From positions 372,001 to 436,000 of the forward strand of contig JAIXMO010000012.1 in the NCBI GenBank assembly GCA_025677825.1: DNA of 64,000 bases, read 5' to 3'. This DNA comes from Helicostylum pulchrum. Its lineage: Eukaryota; Mucoromycota; Mucoromycetes; Mucorales; Mucoraceae. A program made the position numbers and the translations under genes. Shown here one piece after another: positions 35,831-46,737 of this stretch (position 1 is the first letter of the stretch; each line of letters begins with the position of its first letter). The notes below the pieces were generated by a model, which saw only the letters and a list, made by a program, of their open reading frames with translations, was not told where the DNA came from and searched no databases.

Positions 35831-35943
35831 TGCATAATAAACCTAAATTTTTTCACATCATGAACCTAATTTTTTTCACATTGTGAACCTAATTATTTTC
35901 ATTTTGTGAGCCTATTTTTTTAAAAATTTTGTGCCTATTTTTT
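35831..35943 (+). repeat. subterminal imperfect tandem repeats
   Basis: About five iterations of a 20-24 bp unit of the form TGAACCTAATTTTTTTCACAT, decaying toward the terminus (TGAGCCTATT, TGTGCCTATT). They lie between the Fanzor stop and the right inverted repeat, where transposase sites or the guide-RNA region are expected. The left end has only one related motif (AATAGGTTCATT near 32570). Confidence 0.75.
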
Positions 35944-35977
35944 TCGATAAGTGCACTAATAATTTCGGAAAATAGTG
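35932..35977 (-). repeat. right terminal inverted repeat
   Basis: Inverted partner of 32500-32545, followed by TA at 35978-35979. Confidence 0.8.
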
Positions 35978-36116
35978 TATAAGGCCACGAAAAAAAACAG
36001 TAAAATGTCAAAAAAGAAAAGAAAAGAAAAGTCGGAGAATGGAAGATATTTATAATACTTTGAGATAAATAAAAAAAAATATTTGGTAAGTATGGAGGGA
36101 GGGAGGGAAATTATTT

Positions 36117-38418
36117 TTAATCAATCTTGACATTTTGGTAAATCTTTCTCACGAATAGACTTGCGGCTGTATGACCGATAAAGCCCAACATACAGAACAT
36201 ACCTAACGCTAAAATGGCTGTATAACCAAAGTAGAAACTTGTTTGAAACATACCAGTCATCCTTTTTTTTTAAAAAAAAATTAGTGAACAAAAACAATAG
36301 GAACTAAATAAACTCCACTTACTTTGTTTTGACCATGAAATAGTAAACAGAATACAAATAAATATAACCTGCAGCAGAAGCGCATGTCATGAAACTAACC
36401 CAATGCCTATTACGAAAAAATAAATGTTGGTAACTGTTTCTACTTTCTTCAATTAGCTTTTTTTTTTTTTTTACCAACGGTGATCTTCAGAGTTAAGCAA
36501 GAAATAGGTACTGACAATCGAAACACAAGCACTAACAATCAACAAAATAATAAACACCAACAACATAAACCCGTAAACGTAATATATCTTGTAAGTCCAG
36601 AACGAAGTAAAGATAAAGTAAATTTCAATAAAGATGGATCCGAACGGTAAGATACCACCTAATGCAACGATCATCATGGGTTCCGCATACCAAACTTTTT
36701 CAGGAATTGGGCGAGGAATAGGGTTGACACGACAAGGGAAATCGGGTTGACTTCCCCAATTGCGACCTACGACGGTACCCAACAAAGTTAACGGGAAACA
36801 CAAGAATACCCATAAAGCCACCACAGATAATAATGCGTAGAATGAAATCGCACGAGAACTTGAATAATAAATGGCTAATAAATTGATAAATCCGCCAATC
36901 AAAGAAACAGCACCAGGCCATAAACTCGCAGTCATAACTACAGTCTTGACCCAATCTTTACCACCGTATCGAGTATAATATCTAGAACTCGTATAACCTG
37001 CGACAAAAGAAGTAAGTGCATATAGGAAAATGGTGGTAGTAAGGATTGTGGCACGTTCTGCATAAAGATCGCCTAAAATGGTGTATAAAATGACGACACC
37101 CGATAAAATGACGAGTTGTGATCCGGTACCCATTAATGCAGACATAAGCATTAAACGTGGCGGTTGACGGAATACATCACCGTGAACTTGCTTCCAACCA
37201 TATTCGTCACCTAAATCACGATCCTGTTTTTATATATAAGTATACGATAGTAATAATAGTAATAATAATAATAAAGCTCACAAAGTCAGTAAGGCCTTCT
37301 TCACGATCATATCTTGTGAAATCGCGCTTGACAGTTCTTAAAAGAATGACCGACACAAGACCAGTCAGGAAAAGAACCATCATGAATGAACTAAAAATAG
37401 AAAGCCAATGAACCTACTTTTTCTTTTTAGTCTTTATCCTATATTAAAAAAGTAGTTGTCCAATTTTTTACTTTATGTTCAAAGAAATCTGTTTCTAATA
37501 AACTGTCAAATCTGTCTTCGAATTCGGTATCGGTAGGGTTCCAATCAATTGAGTATGTAAAGGTTAATGGTAACGCTTTTTTACCGTATATTAATTCTAC
37601 TGGGTGCGCATGTTGTAAGCTAACAGAGATAATCTACCCTTAAACTTATTAATACCAGATTTGCTTGGTTCCCCGTTATTATTGTTATTTTTTACCTGAC
37701 GTCCGTTATACTGAATCGTAAAGCTCTTGTGTGTATAAACTGAAAGAGGTTTAAAATGAGGATCGCTTTCAGTACCTTCTTTAGTTTCATCCGCACTTAC
37801 GCCCACAGTACCACTAACAGGTAAATCATCTATATACATATATATCAGTCAACATCAAGTCGTCTTTTTTCGGGGCAAGCAAAATCTATTTACCAATAAA
37901 CATAGTATACCAATACCGATTATCAACAGCATATCGAAGTACATCCACATCCTTTTCGTCAAGCGTCTTTTCACAATAAGGTTCATTAGCCTTGGTTTCT
38001 ACAACACACAAAATTGGAAACTATCAGAACCGTATAATACAAAGCTTAGCTCCTTTTTTTTAAACTTACCTAAGAAACGAATGGGAATACCGGAATTCAC
38101 AAGGTCCATGCCCTGAAGAGCTTCACCTAAAGTCTCGTGATGATGTTGAACTATATGATCACCTTGGCAAAACGGCAATTGAAAGTATGGATATGTTTCT
38201 TGTCTGTTATTGAGAGGACCAACTGTGTTCATCCAAATGACTACTTCATCTCCTTTTTTGTACTAGATTAATAAGTGTAAGTATTTCCTGTTTCTAAATA
38301 CATGTAAAAGACTTATTTTATTTACCATGTGGTCATGCTCATCTGCTGTTGTAAAAAGTGATAGGAAACTTAGAATAGCAAACAATGTTGCTAGACTTTT
38401 GCCTTGCCAATTCTTCAT
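36117..38418 (-). CDS. TM9SF3: TM9SF3-type nonaspanin (transmembrane 9 superfamily)
   Basis: Nine exons: 38326-38418, 38070-38262, 37894-37998, 37696-37829, 37472-37633, 37282-37413, 36475-37223, 36323-36406 and 36117-36261. All are in phase, giving 567 aa (human TM9SF3 is 589). A signal peptide is followed by a luminal domain with [17 protein letters not shown] and YFQLPFC. Then come [21 protein letters not shown], the first membrane helix, and [19 protein letters not shown]. Eight further helices include [15 protein letters not shown], and the C-terminal retention signal KIYQNVKID is intact. These motifs pick TM9SF3 over TM9SF2/4. The family works in Golgi/endosomal sorting of membrane proteins. 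The gene begins just beyond the Fanzor element, so the insertion sits in its 3' flank. Confidence 0.95.
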
Positions 38419-38546
38419 ATTTATTTTAACAAAAGGAGAAAAGTAAAAGAGAGAAAAAGAGTAAAAAGAAGCGGGGTTTTTTACGCTTTAATTTTATTAT
38501 TTTTATGTACACTGAAGCTTTTTTTTAAGTAAAAAAAAAATATAAA

Positions 38547-40098
38547 TTATTCCATAACACTTTGGGATCTACTTGTATCCATTGCTATTATACTATCTGG
38601 CCTACTGATATCCATAACGGATAACGACTGAGAGTCACTTGTCTCCATAGGGCTGTCGTACGAAACTACATCCATATCTGTTGTAGCACTTCTAGCTGTA
38701 TCCATATCCTCTACATCCGTCTCGACCTTTTGGCTATCAATAGTCATGTCTTCCAGTTCATTTAAAGTAGAAGATCTATTTAATCTATTACTCCATCTTG
38801 TTGGTTTTTCAATAGGAGGTGAAGCTGCTGTTTTCCTTGAAGATCTCCTAACTTCTGGTTGATCTTCTTCGAAATCGTCGTCATCTTCTTCTGCACCTTC
38901 AGACTCAAAATCCTCTTCTTCATCTTCTTCCTCGTATACTTCATCATAGTTATATCTCACCCTTTCACTTCTATTACCTCTAGATCTTAATGTAGTTGGT
39001 GTGATTGAAACTTCTACTGGGATAAGCTTACGAAGCTCAGCTCTTTCTTTGCGTAACTTTTTTCGCTCTTCCTTTTCCGCAATCTCATATATTTCTTCAG
39101 TTATCACTTTAATTAAAGCCTTTTCGGCTCTGTTGTTAGAGCTAGAAAGATCTTTAACTAATCTTTCTAAATCTTGACGGTCTCTACATACTGTTTCCCA
39201 TTCACAATTTAATTTAAAATGAGGTTTTTCTCTCCAAATCCAACACGAATCTACAAAAAAAAAAGGATCAGCTAATTTTTTTTTTCACGCGCTTTCTTTT
39301 TTTGTTTATAAAATACCTCCAAACTGCCAATAATTACGCTTTTTGGAATCGACACCAATTGGTATTGCTCTTACAGGATTAATTTGGTCTCTACTTGTAT
39401 TACTATTATGATACTCCAAAATGGATTTTACTGCCAAACTATCTTGTAATTGCCATTCAACTAAGGAGCGTAATAAGTATAACTATTTTTTTTTAAACAA
39501 AAAAAAATGACAATTTCAGTTACACCAATAATAAATAAACGCGTTTTTTTTTTCTTTTCTTACTTTGACATCTGTATCAAGTGAATTAAACTCGGATTTC
39601 GATAAAGGATTTGTCTCAAGATCTATTTCAAAAGCCTTCATCTTATCATTAACCGTTTGACAAAGAGAAATCTTGAACGATCTATTTTAAATTTCCAGTT
39701 TAGAAAAAAGTGGTAATCGTAATACATATTTTGAGATCGTTAAAAAAGGCTTACTCGATTGGATTTTTACGATTTAACAAGTTTCCTAAACTTGCACAGA
39801 TTATGTTTCGAATCAGATCGGATTCTTGTTTTTGAATTTCTTGTTCAAGCTCCTAAAACAAACGTGTGTGTGTATGTATTTAATAAAAGATGACAAAAGT
39901 AGTTTCGTTATAGATATTTACTTCAGGCATAAAGTCAGGTAGTTTATAGTAACTGGGTGTAATCTCTTGTTGAGGGTTGAAGGTGCAAGAGAAGGCATAT
40001 ATAAACGCAATCTCCCATTGTTGTATAGGGCTGAACTGAAAAGCTGGTGTTGCAACCTGAGTAGGAATTTCAGCTGTATTCTCAGAGGGAACTTCCAT
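38547..40098 (-). CDS. DDT/WHIM-type chromatin-remodelling-associated protein
   Basis: Five exons: 39922-40098, 39755-39852, 39564-39681, 39317-39482 and 38547-39250, in phase, giving 420 aa. A DDT-like N-terminal segment (QQWEIAFIYAFSCTFNP) resembles CECR2/RSF1-type DDT helices. LVEWQLQDSLAVKSIL is followed by IPIGVDSKKRNYWQFG-DSCWIWRE, the WHIM2 hallmark (a D-x-KRR-x-YW-x-FG-like turn). After a charged helix comes a long acidic stretch (EEEDEEEDFESEGAEEDDDD) and a Ser/Asp-rich tail with repeated MD-S/T motifs. DDT and WHIM modules bind ISWI ATPases and linker DNA, so the protein is probably nuclear and an ISWI partner. The paralogue is not assigned. Confidence 0.72.
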
Positions 40099-40183
40099 AT
40101 TATGATAAAAAATAATGATAAAGAAGAAGAAAAAAAAAGAGAGAAGGAGGAGGAGGGGGACTATTTTTTATTTTAAATAACCG

Positions 40184-40313
40184 TTAACCAAACTTTTTAT
40201 CGACGGACTTTGCTCGTCCTATCGTAAATAACAGCACACATCCGATTACAAGAAGAGAACCAATACCTTTGAATTGGGTAAAACCTAAAATGAGGTTATA
40301 AGTATACTTTACC

Positions 40314-40351
<38 letters not shown>

Positions 40352-41671
40352 TACATTGAGCTGGATCTGATTCACAGTACCAAGAGTCACTAATAATATA
40401 AATCAACACTGCTCTTAATCCTTGTAAAATGCCAGTAGCCACCTAATTATATCTGTATATAAGTAACTGTCTCAATGAAAAGATATACGCATATCATTAC
40501 TTACACTTCCTGTTCTATCAATTAACTCGTAATAATTCCATGAATGCAATGCATTAGCAACAATCACTAATACGTACATGCCTACCACAGCTTCATTGGA
40601 AGTGCCTGCTTTAATATGAATTAAATCATCATACCGAGGTAAAGTATAGAACGCAATCCAAACTAGTGAGATAACGGAAGTGTAACAACCTGAATAAAAA
40701 CAAATACGAGCAGGTAATGGAGGAGGCTTTTGTTGTGACATGATCGAATCGGAATATACGTAGACACAGGCTATATATAATTATAATGTTACTTATTATT
40801 ACAAATTAGATTATATAACTTTTTTTTCTTCTTACCGTAAAAGAATGTACCACCTAACGTCATCAGCGTGCCAAACATGAGTAGAGTAGTTTTAGCTAAT
40901 ATAAATGATTTTTTAATATAAAGGTGTAATAGATACATGTCCCGTTTTCATATTTTTACCAGATTCTTCTAATGAAGCAGTCTTGGAATGATTAGCAGAA
41001 AAACTATCCATTGAACTGATAGCTAAACCGGCACTGACACCAAATATAGCAACCCACTGCAACTTTGATAATTTTCTTCCCATGAATAGAAAAGTTAATA
41101 TAGCACACCAAATAACCACACTACTATAGATAACCTGATACATCTAACAACTTTTTGAATTAAAATACTATTTTTTAGCATACCGTACTACTACTACTAC
41201 TTACTCCACTACCAACAATCGAAAACCCAACAGTAACGCAGAAATTTGCAAATACGTCAAGTACAGCTAGTTTGATGACAGATTTATGGGGAATAGGTCC
41301 TTCCTCGTAACTATCTCCTTTTGTGTGATCTACATCCGTATCGATTTGAACCATATGAAGACCATCCTCTTCTGCTTGCTGACTTAATCTATGATAACCT
41401 TTTTGTTTATTTTTTAATAATATGGGAATAATTAAGCCGACTAATACCATTCCGATATACTGAGCCAACTGGGCTAAATAACTATCTCCAGCTAAATTAA
41501 TAACGTGTTAGTTTTTTTTTTTTGGAACGAGATGGTAAAAAAAAAAGTTGGCGGTAGAATTTTACTTGCTGCTCCATGATAGAATAACCATTGAGTTCCC
41601 AAGGTTGTACATAGGCCTGTTAACAAGAATAATACTTGATGCGTTACAATGTAAATCGTCTCTCCATTCAT
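40184..41671 (-). CDS. DMT-superfamily transporter (SLC35F/nucleotide-sugar-like)
   Basis: Seven exons: 41566-41671, 41205-41491, 40960-41143, 40836-40895, 40505-40770, 40355-40442 and 40184-40284, in phase, giving 363 aa. About ten hydrophobic helices are present. The signature YQVIYSSVVIWCAILTFLFM followed by GRKLSKLQWVAIFGVSAGLA is the paired-helix EamA/SLC35 pattern. The loop between the first helices carries an acidic, His-rich insert (about 30 residues). The end is FTIGRAKSVDKKFG with a KK near the C-terminus, as in ER/Golgi residents. It probably carries a nucleotide-sugar or related solute in a secretory compartment; the substrate cannot be told. A T run of about 30 bases lies in the last intron. 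Confidence 0.75.
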
Positions 41672-42261
41672 GTCGTAAAAAAATAGATAGGGAGGAGGAG
41701 GAAAGTTAGAAACAGGAGAAAAGGGGCGAAATTTATAAAGTTTTTCTGATTTTATTATGTAAGGCTTTTTTTTTTGTTCTTCTTCTTTTTGATAAATAAA
41801 ATCGCTCAAAGGACCCTTAAGGGACATTGATAATATGGATTGACATTATGCGTATAGACTTATTGTATGCAAAAAGACAGCAACGTCCATGAAAAGCCTT
41901 TGTCTTAACTCAAGTTTTAGCGGTCTTTCAACCAATTGACAGAGGAAAATCCAAGATTCGACCAGCTTCTTCATATCTATGCTGCTCTTTTCCGCGTTAA
42001 TGGATTATCCGGAAATGAAAAGGCTGCCAGATTACAAAGGTACAAGAAACTTGCATGAAAACATGTTTATTAGATATAAAAAAATAATACTTCAGAGTGT
42101 ATTAAATGATGATCTTGGGGTCTTGTTTATTTTTATATTTCCAATTGTAGTATAAATACGTAATGATGATTAAATAAATACCATCCCTTATTTATCTGCC
42201 TCTTTTTTTTTCTTTTCTTACCATTATACTTTTTTTTTCCAATGAACTTTTGCTTTCATTG
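41672..42261. other. spacer, no gene supported
   Basis: A short stretch near 41930-42060 is less AT-rich and may be old coding debris, but its frames carry stops and no family is recognised. Confidence 0.4.
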
Positions 42262-42375
42262 TTCATACCTACACACTAATAGGGTTCTTCTTAGATAAAC
42301 CGCCTTCCATAAAGGTATAAATATATAAAAACTAATACGTTGAACTTTTTTTTTCTAAACGTGTAAATAGAACTT
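42262..42375 (+). repeat. dispersed repeat copy 3
   Basis: GGGTTCTTCTTAGATAAACC then GCCTTCCATAAAGGTATAA matches 7231-7350 and 30764-30865, here with an altered ATG. It sits directly upstream of fragment D of the 526-aa family. Confidence 0.6.
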
Positions 42376-42379
42376 TTTA

Positions 42380-43255
42380 TCAAGGTTTTTCTAAAAGAAT
42401 AGGGCCCTTATAAATGTAGAACCCCGTCTTACTGTCTTAACACAATATGAGACTGCCATTGCTCTGGAATAAAGACTTGTGTTAGTTAATTTGACTCTTT
42501 GCCTTACAACGGTTAATCAAGATAAGCTTTTGGGTTCTCTATACCTTCGAAATGGAATCAATGCCTCATGTAAGCTAGTATACAAAAGTAAAAAAAAAAA
42601 AATGGCCATTGATACTTATTTATAACTATGATTAAGGCCTTGTTAAAAGGTGAAACAACAAGAAGTAGTTACCGTTTTCTTAACTGAAAATATCCTGGAC
42701 ATAATCATGTTCACGGTACCTCTGGTACGTATATATTTTTAACCGATTGTTTACAATTAAAATTGTTTGTTGTTAAACCCCCTTTTTTTTTATGCTATGC
42801 AGTTACTTCCAAGTATCTAATCTGATGCTTCTAAAGCAAAGAGGTGCCTTCCTTTAGGAAATTAAAAAGGGTTCCTTTTCGTCCCTCAAGATATACAGAA
42901 AATCAGCTGCCGGTATTTCTTCGCCGTTTGGTCATCGTGCTTCGGCAGTTACTTCAAATAATACTTTCTGTTAAGCGTCTAGTAACACTTAATCACATGA
43001 AATTAACGGCGATGATTGACACGATTGAAAGATACTCAAATGATAATTTGGATCTTTCTATCAACACTGACCAGCCATATATTGCTTTTTACCGTAACAT
43101 TTCAACGGAATCAGGAAGTAGTTCTGAAGAAGAAGAGTCCATGTACTTACAAGCCGTTCTGTGAAGGCATTTACTGTAAAGTATCCAAAAGGCTCGGAGG
43201 CTTTATTTATCGATGATGTCAACGTGAATAAAGATCATTTTTTATATTTTTATAT
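42380..43255 (+). pseudogene. fragment D of the 526-aa family
   Basis: Two parts are recognisable. At about 42450-42560: ETAIALE, stop (TAA), RLVLVNLTLC, then QDKLLGSLYLRNGINAS. At 42940-43170, closely matching the intact copy: IILSVKRLVTLNHMKL, TAMIDTIERYSNDNLDLSIN, TDQPYIAFYRNISTES and a Glu run. A final FIDDVNVNKD is near 43210. The middle is deleted or scrambled. The C-terminal part is nearly identical to copy B, so this insertion is relatively young although disabled. Confidence 0.8.
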
Positions 43256-43419
43256 CCTCCACCACTATAGTTTATCTGGTATTGGTGGTATTGGTGGTAA
43301 TGACACTCTTTCGTCTCTTATGTATGATTTACCCTATAGCTATTATGATAATTGAAACCAAGGCCACCTCTTCTTTTTTAACACGGGTCATTTTCTTTAT
43401 AACACTATCAAATCGACGA

Positions 43420-43498
43420 TATAGTGGTGTCTTTGGCCTTGGTATACTATATACCTTTCTGATGACAATGATGATTGGTATTATAGAACTCTCAGGGG
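43420..43498 (+). repeat. repeat R1, direct arm
   Basis: Contains CTTTGGCCTTGGTATACTAT, CTTTCTGATGAC and TGATTGGTATTATAGAACTC. A partial direct copy is near 43618-43675, and an inverted copy is at 44420-44490. Confidence 0.7.
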
Positions 43499-44419
43499 AT
43501 GGTGTTGAGTGTTGCTGTATTTTTGATTGGTTATACATTAACTTTCATACCTTGTCTTGATTGTTACTCTATTTTTGATTGACTGGTATTACATAACTCT
43601 CATGTTACGTAATCCTACTTGTATCTTTGGCCTTGGTATACTGCATACCTTTCGGATGACGATCTGATTGGTTTGTCAAATCTAGAAAAACTATATTTTT
43701 CTGATACACTACATTTTAATGGTGATCAATATTATAACACTGAAGCAAATGTATATGTTACAAAGCATCCACTCTATCAAGAAGAAAACTAGTCTTCTTT
43801 ATTAAATACATCCTATTCCTTAGCTTTGTATATTTATACTTGCATCCTTATCTTTATATCCTTACCCTTACTCTTATATAAGTATCAGTATCCTTATATC
43901 AGTATCTTAATAAAGTAATAGTTTAATATTTTACGCTATTTTTGGCAAATGTTTATTGATAAATGAAAATTTTATTACTGAATTAAAAAATGCGCTTGTA
44001 TTATGAATTGTATCATTATATAATATACTTTTTTATTCATTGTTATGATATAGGGGCTATGATATAAGGGCAATGATTATATAAAAATACAAAAGCAAAC
44101 TAAATTATGTGTTTATAAAAAATAATGAGCTAAAGGGGTGATATCACACCAATTATTATGATTGTTGGTTAAAGCGGGAAATTAATAAATGTAAGTGAAC
44201 TCTCATGAATATTCATTCCCTAAAGTTTCAATACTTTTTACTTATTTTTTTTTAAAAGCGACATGTGTAAGGATAATAATATAGGGATAATGATATAAGG
44301 GCAAGGTACATGATAATTGAATACATGTTCGAGAGTTATATTAAAACGTAATTCCTTTTTGTTTTAGCCGAGTATATAAGAGGAGGTTGAAGATTACCTA
44401 CTTATGAAATATAAGCAGA

Positions 44420-44490
44420 GTTATATAATACCAATCATTATCGTCATCAGAAAGGTATGTAGTGTATCAAGGCCAAGGATACCACTACAG
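44420..44490 (-). repeat. repeat R1, inverted arm
   Basis: The reverse complement shows TATCCTTGGCCTTGATACAC, CTTTCTGATGACGAT and TGATTGGTATTATATAACTC, matching 43420-43498. The two arms bracket about 0.9 kb. A minus-strand reading frame (44421-44672, with YDPDLVGEYGWVQFGN) runs into this arm. Confidence 0.7.
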
Positions 44491-44894
44491 TTACCAAACT
44501 GCACCCAGCCATACTCGCCAACAAGGTCAGGATCATAGTTCAAAGAATACGTGTTTGATGTTGCTGTTGTGACTGTAGTTGCTTCTGATGCGGTTGAAGG
44601 AGTATCATCTTCAGGTACTTTAGACTTCTTTTGGTCTTTGTTGATTGGAGGGTATGATGTGATCAAGTACATATACAGATGTATATTCTCATATATATTT
44701 ACACATACTTGATTATCTCACGACTTTAACCATTATGACTAATACATATTTATTTTAACTAAGCCTTATCAACACCGTCCAGTAATAACTGATGTCTGGG
44801 TACAGGATTAGAGGGTTTCCATTATTGCAGGTCTTTTCCGAAAGACTGGATTATATAATCACGGCAGGAAATTAGATATGGAAAGTGTGGCACT

Positions 44895-46138
44895 TTAGCG
44901 TGGCACAAACACACTTATTTTATCTGTAAACTCAGACATGAAAAAGCTACTTGGGGTCGATACACGTATACCGAGCTTGTTTGACAGGCTAAACCTAAAA
45001 TCAAGGAAAATCAATTAAATATACTTAGACATGTTTAAAAAGACAGACTAACCCCCGACTTGGAACCCTGTTCCTGATAAAGAGTGAATATCCTCAACAT
45101 GAATGGTACGATTAATCGCTAAATCAAGAACATATTCCGCTTCTATAAGTAATTTGGCTGCATCGTACTTCTTCTTTTCTGACGGGAGCTCATTTGCCGC
45201 TTCCAGGGCACCAACATCGATATCATCCTCATCAGGACTATTGATTACACATCTTACATCAATCTTGTAACCTATTACTTTGGCCTACTTCTCATAAACT
45301 GCGTATACGGGTTGGTACACTCCCCTCTAAGATACAGAAATAATAAATCAACTACAAGGTTGAATGCATTTTGTTATAAAGACTTACCCTTTGATGAAGA
45401 TGATATTGTTATGAATGTACGTCGTCTTTCTCAAAAGAGGCTTCCAAATCACGGACAAAAAATCATCTTCCAATATTTTATACTGAATTCTTTTAGTAAA
45501 TAATAATAGGATACCAAGCTTAAAAAGAAAGCTTGATCAAGTCTCGGTTAGCATCCTACCAACCTATCCTTATAGTCAGTAAGCATCCCTCAAACATCTC
45601 GTAATAATACAGTTCACAGTAAAATAGAATATTACTGAAGTTCCCGACTTTTTTTGATTGTCATCAAAAATCCAAATATTCTCATCGTATAATTCAAGTC
45701 TAAAGGGAAAAAGTTGGTTAAACTTCAAATTAAAAAACAATGGAGTTGACTAAAAACATACACAAACTCAAATACTTTCAGAATCCTATGATTCTCTGAG
45801 TATCTCTTGTTCTTATACTCCACATCCATAATATCTCGAAGATATTTCTTAGCTTTTACGGCGGAATTATTCTTCTCACAAAACTATCAAATTATAGTCT
45901 AATTAGCAAGACACTCAATGTTAAAAAACAAAACTTACGATAGCCAATAAATTCCAAGCACACTTCAAATCCGCGGGAAGATGATACTTGCGAGTTTTAT
46001 AAATGGTTGTTAAATCATTATACAACGGATTCCAAATTTGATTTAATAGCGGTTTTTGTGAATCTTCGTCTGTATCACCAAAGTCAATAAGTGAAGATAA
46101 TCCAATGCTAAGTACAGATATAATAGACATCTTAAAAA
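44895..46138 (-). CDS. probable lineage-specific multi-exon gene, function unknown
   Basis: Exon-like stretches with good splice sites: 45940-46138 (MSIISVLSIGLSSLIDFGDT ... LKCAWNLLAI, donor GTAAGT); about 45765-45888 (FCEKNNSAVKAKKYLRDIMD, RILKVFEF); about 45625-45700 (LELYDENIWIFDDN). Then about 45390-45490 (ILEDDFLSVIWKPLLRK), 45053-45284 (AKVIGYKIDVRCVINSPDED then GALEAANE, LLIEAEYVLDL, IHSLSGTGFQVG) and 44895-44994. The segment GYKIDVRCV...DVGALEAA followed by a charged helix resembles the RVD...E-x-A core of large uncharacterised Mucoromycotina families with a PD-(D/E)XK-like fold. It may be intact or recently decayed; I could not confirm every junction. Confidence 0.45.
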
Positions 46139-46345
46139 AAGTTCATATGTAAAAACTGCCTCATCCTCTTAAACGGACCTGGTTCAAGAACAGTTCCTCC
46201 CGTAAATAGAGCATGCGATAAGTGACAGACTTATTGTACCAAAATGTTTCAGCAGCAGTTTCGGATGCCTTCATTGTTTTTACACCTTCAATACGGAGAC
46301 GAAGGTAAAGTTGTACGGCGAAGCACTTGGACCGTTCATAACCAA

Positions 46346-46612
46346 TTCCATTTGATTGTTTTATGTTTAAAAGGGTTTGCCGTCGTGTTTTATCAAAAAG
46401 AAAAAAAAAAGATAAAAGAGGGGAAAATGGGGGTTGAAATCCACTCCAAGTTTAAATATGTACGATTTTCTCTTAAACGTTTAGCCGATATATAAAAAAA
46501 AAGGGTTTTCTCTCTAAGAGTGGGGATTTCAACCCAGATTTTGGCCCTTTTTTTTCTTTTTGATAAAACGCGACGGCAAACCTTTTTTAACATAAAATAA
46601 TCAAATGAAACT
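46346..46612. mobile_element. foldback/MITE-type element
   Basis: The left arm at 46346-46446 and right arm at 46517-46612 are inverted repeats of about 95-100 bases. Both read TTTGATTRTTTTATGTT, GGTTTGCCGTCG-GTTTTATC, AAAAAG, then GGGTTGAAATCC-CACTC. The loop is about 70 bases. It carries no gene. It lies between the 3' end of neurofibromin and a lineage-specific gene. A transcript through it would form a long double-stranded hairpin. Confidence 0.85.
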
Positions 46613-46737
46613 GTTTAAAGAGCATTATTAAAAGAATTGACCAAGTTTTTTGCATATCACTTTTACTTCTTTCAAAAAGATTTATTAAGCAACTAAAAAT
46701 ATATTAAAGAGATAATATTAAATGGTAAACATTTTTT

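Larger units (their letters stand above)
32500..35977 (+). mobile_element. TA-flanked terminal-inverted-repeat transposon carrying Fanzor
   Basis: The left end CACTATTTCCCTAAATTATT and the right end (read inward on the minus strand) CACTATTTTCCGAAATTATT form inverted repeats. Similarity continues through GCGCACTT / GTGCACTT and GAAAAAAAT, about 40 bases. Both ends are flanked by TA (32498-32499 and 35978-35979), as for Tc1/mariner-type insertion. Length is 3478 bp. Cargo: a decayed Fanzor on the plus strand, subterminal tandem repeats at the right end, and a minus-strand tract of unclear coding status at 32820-33330. No DDE transposase was recognised, so the element is probably non-autonomous or degraded. 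Confidence 0.8.
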
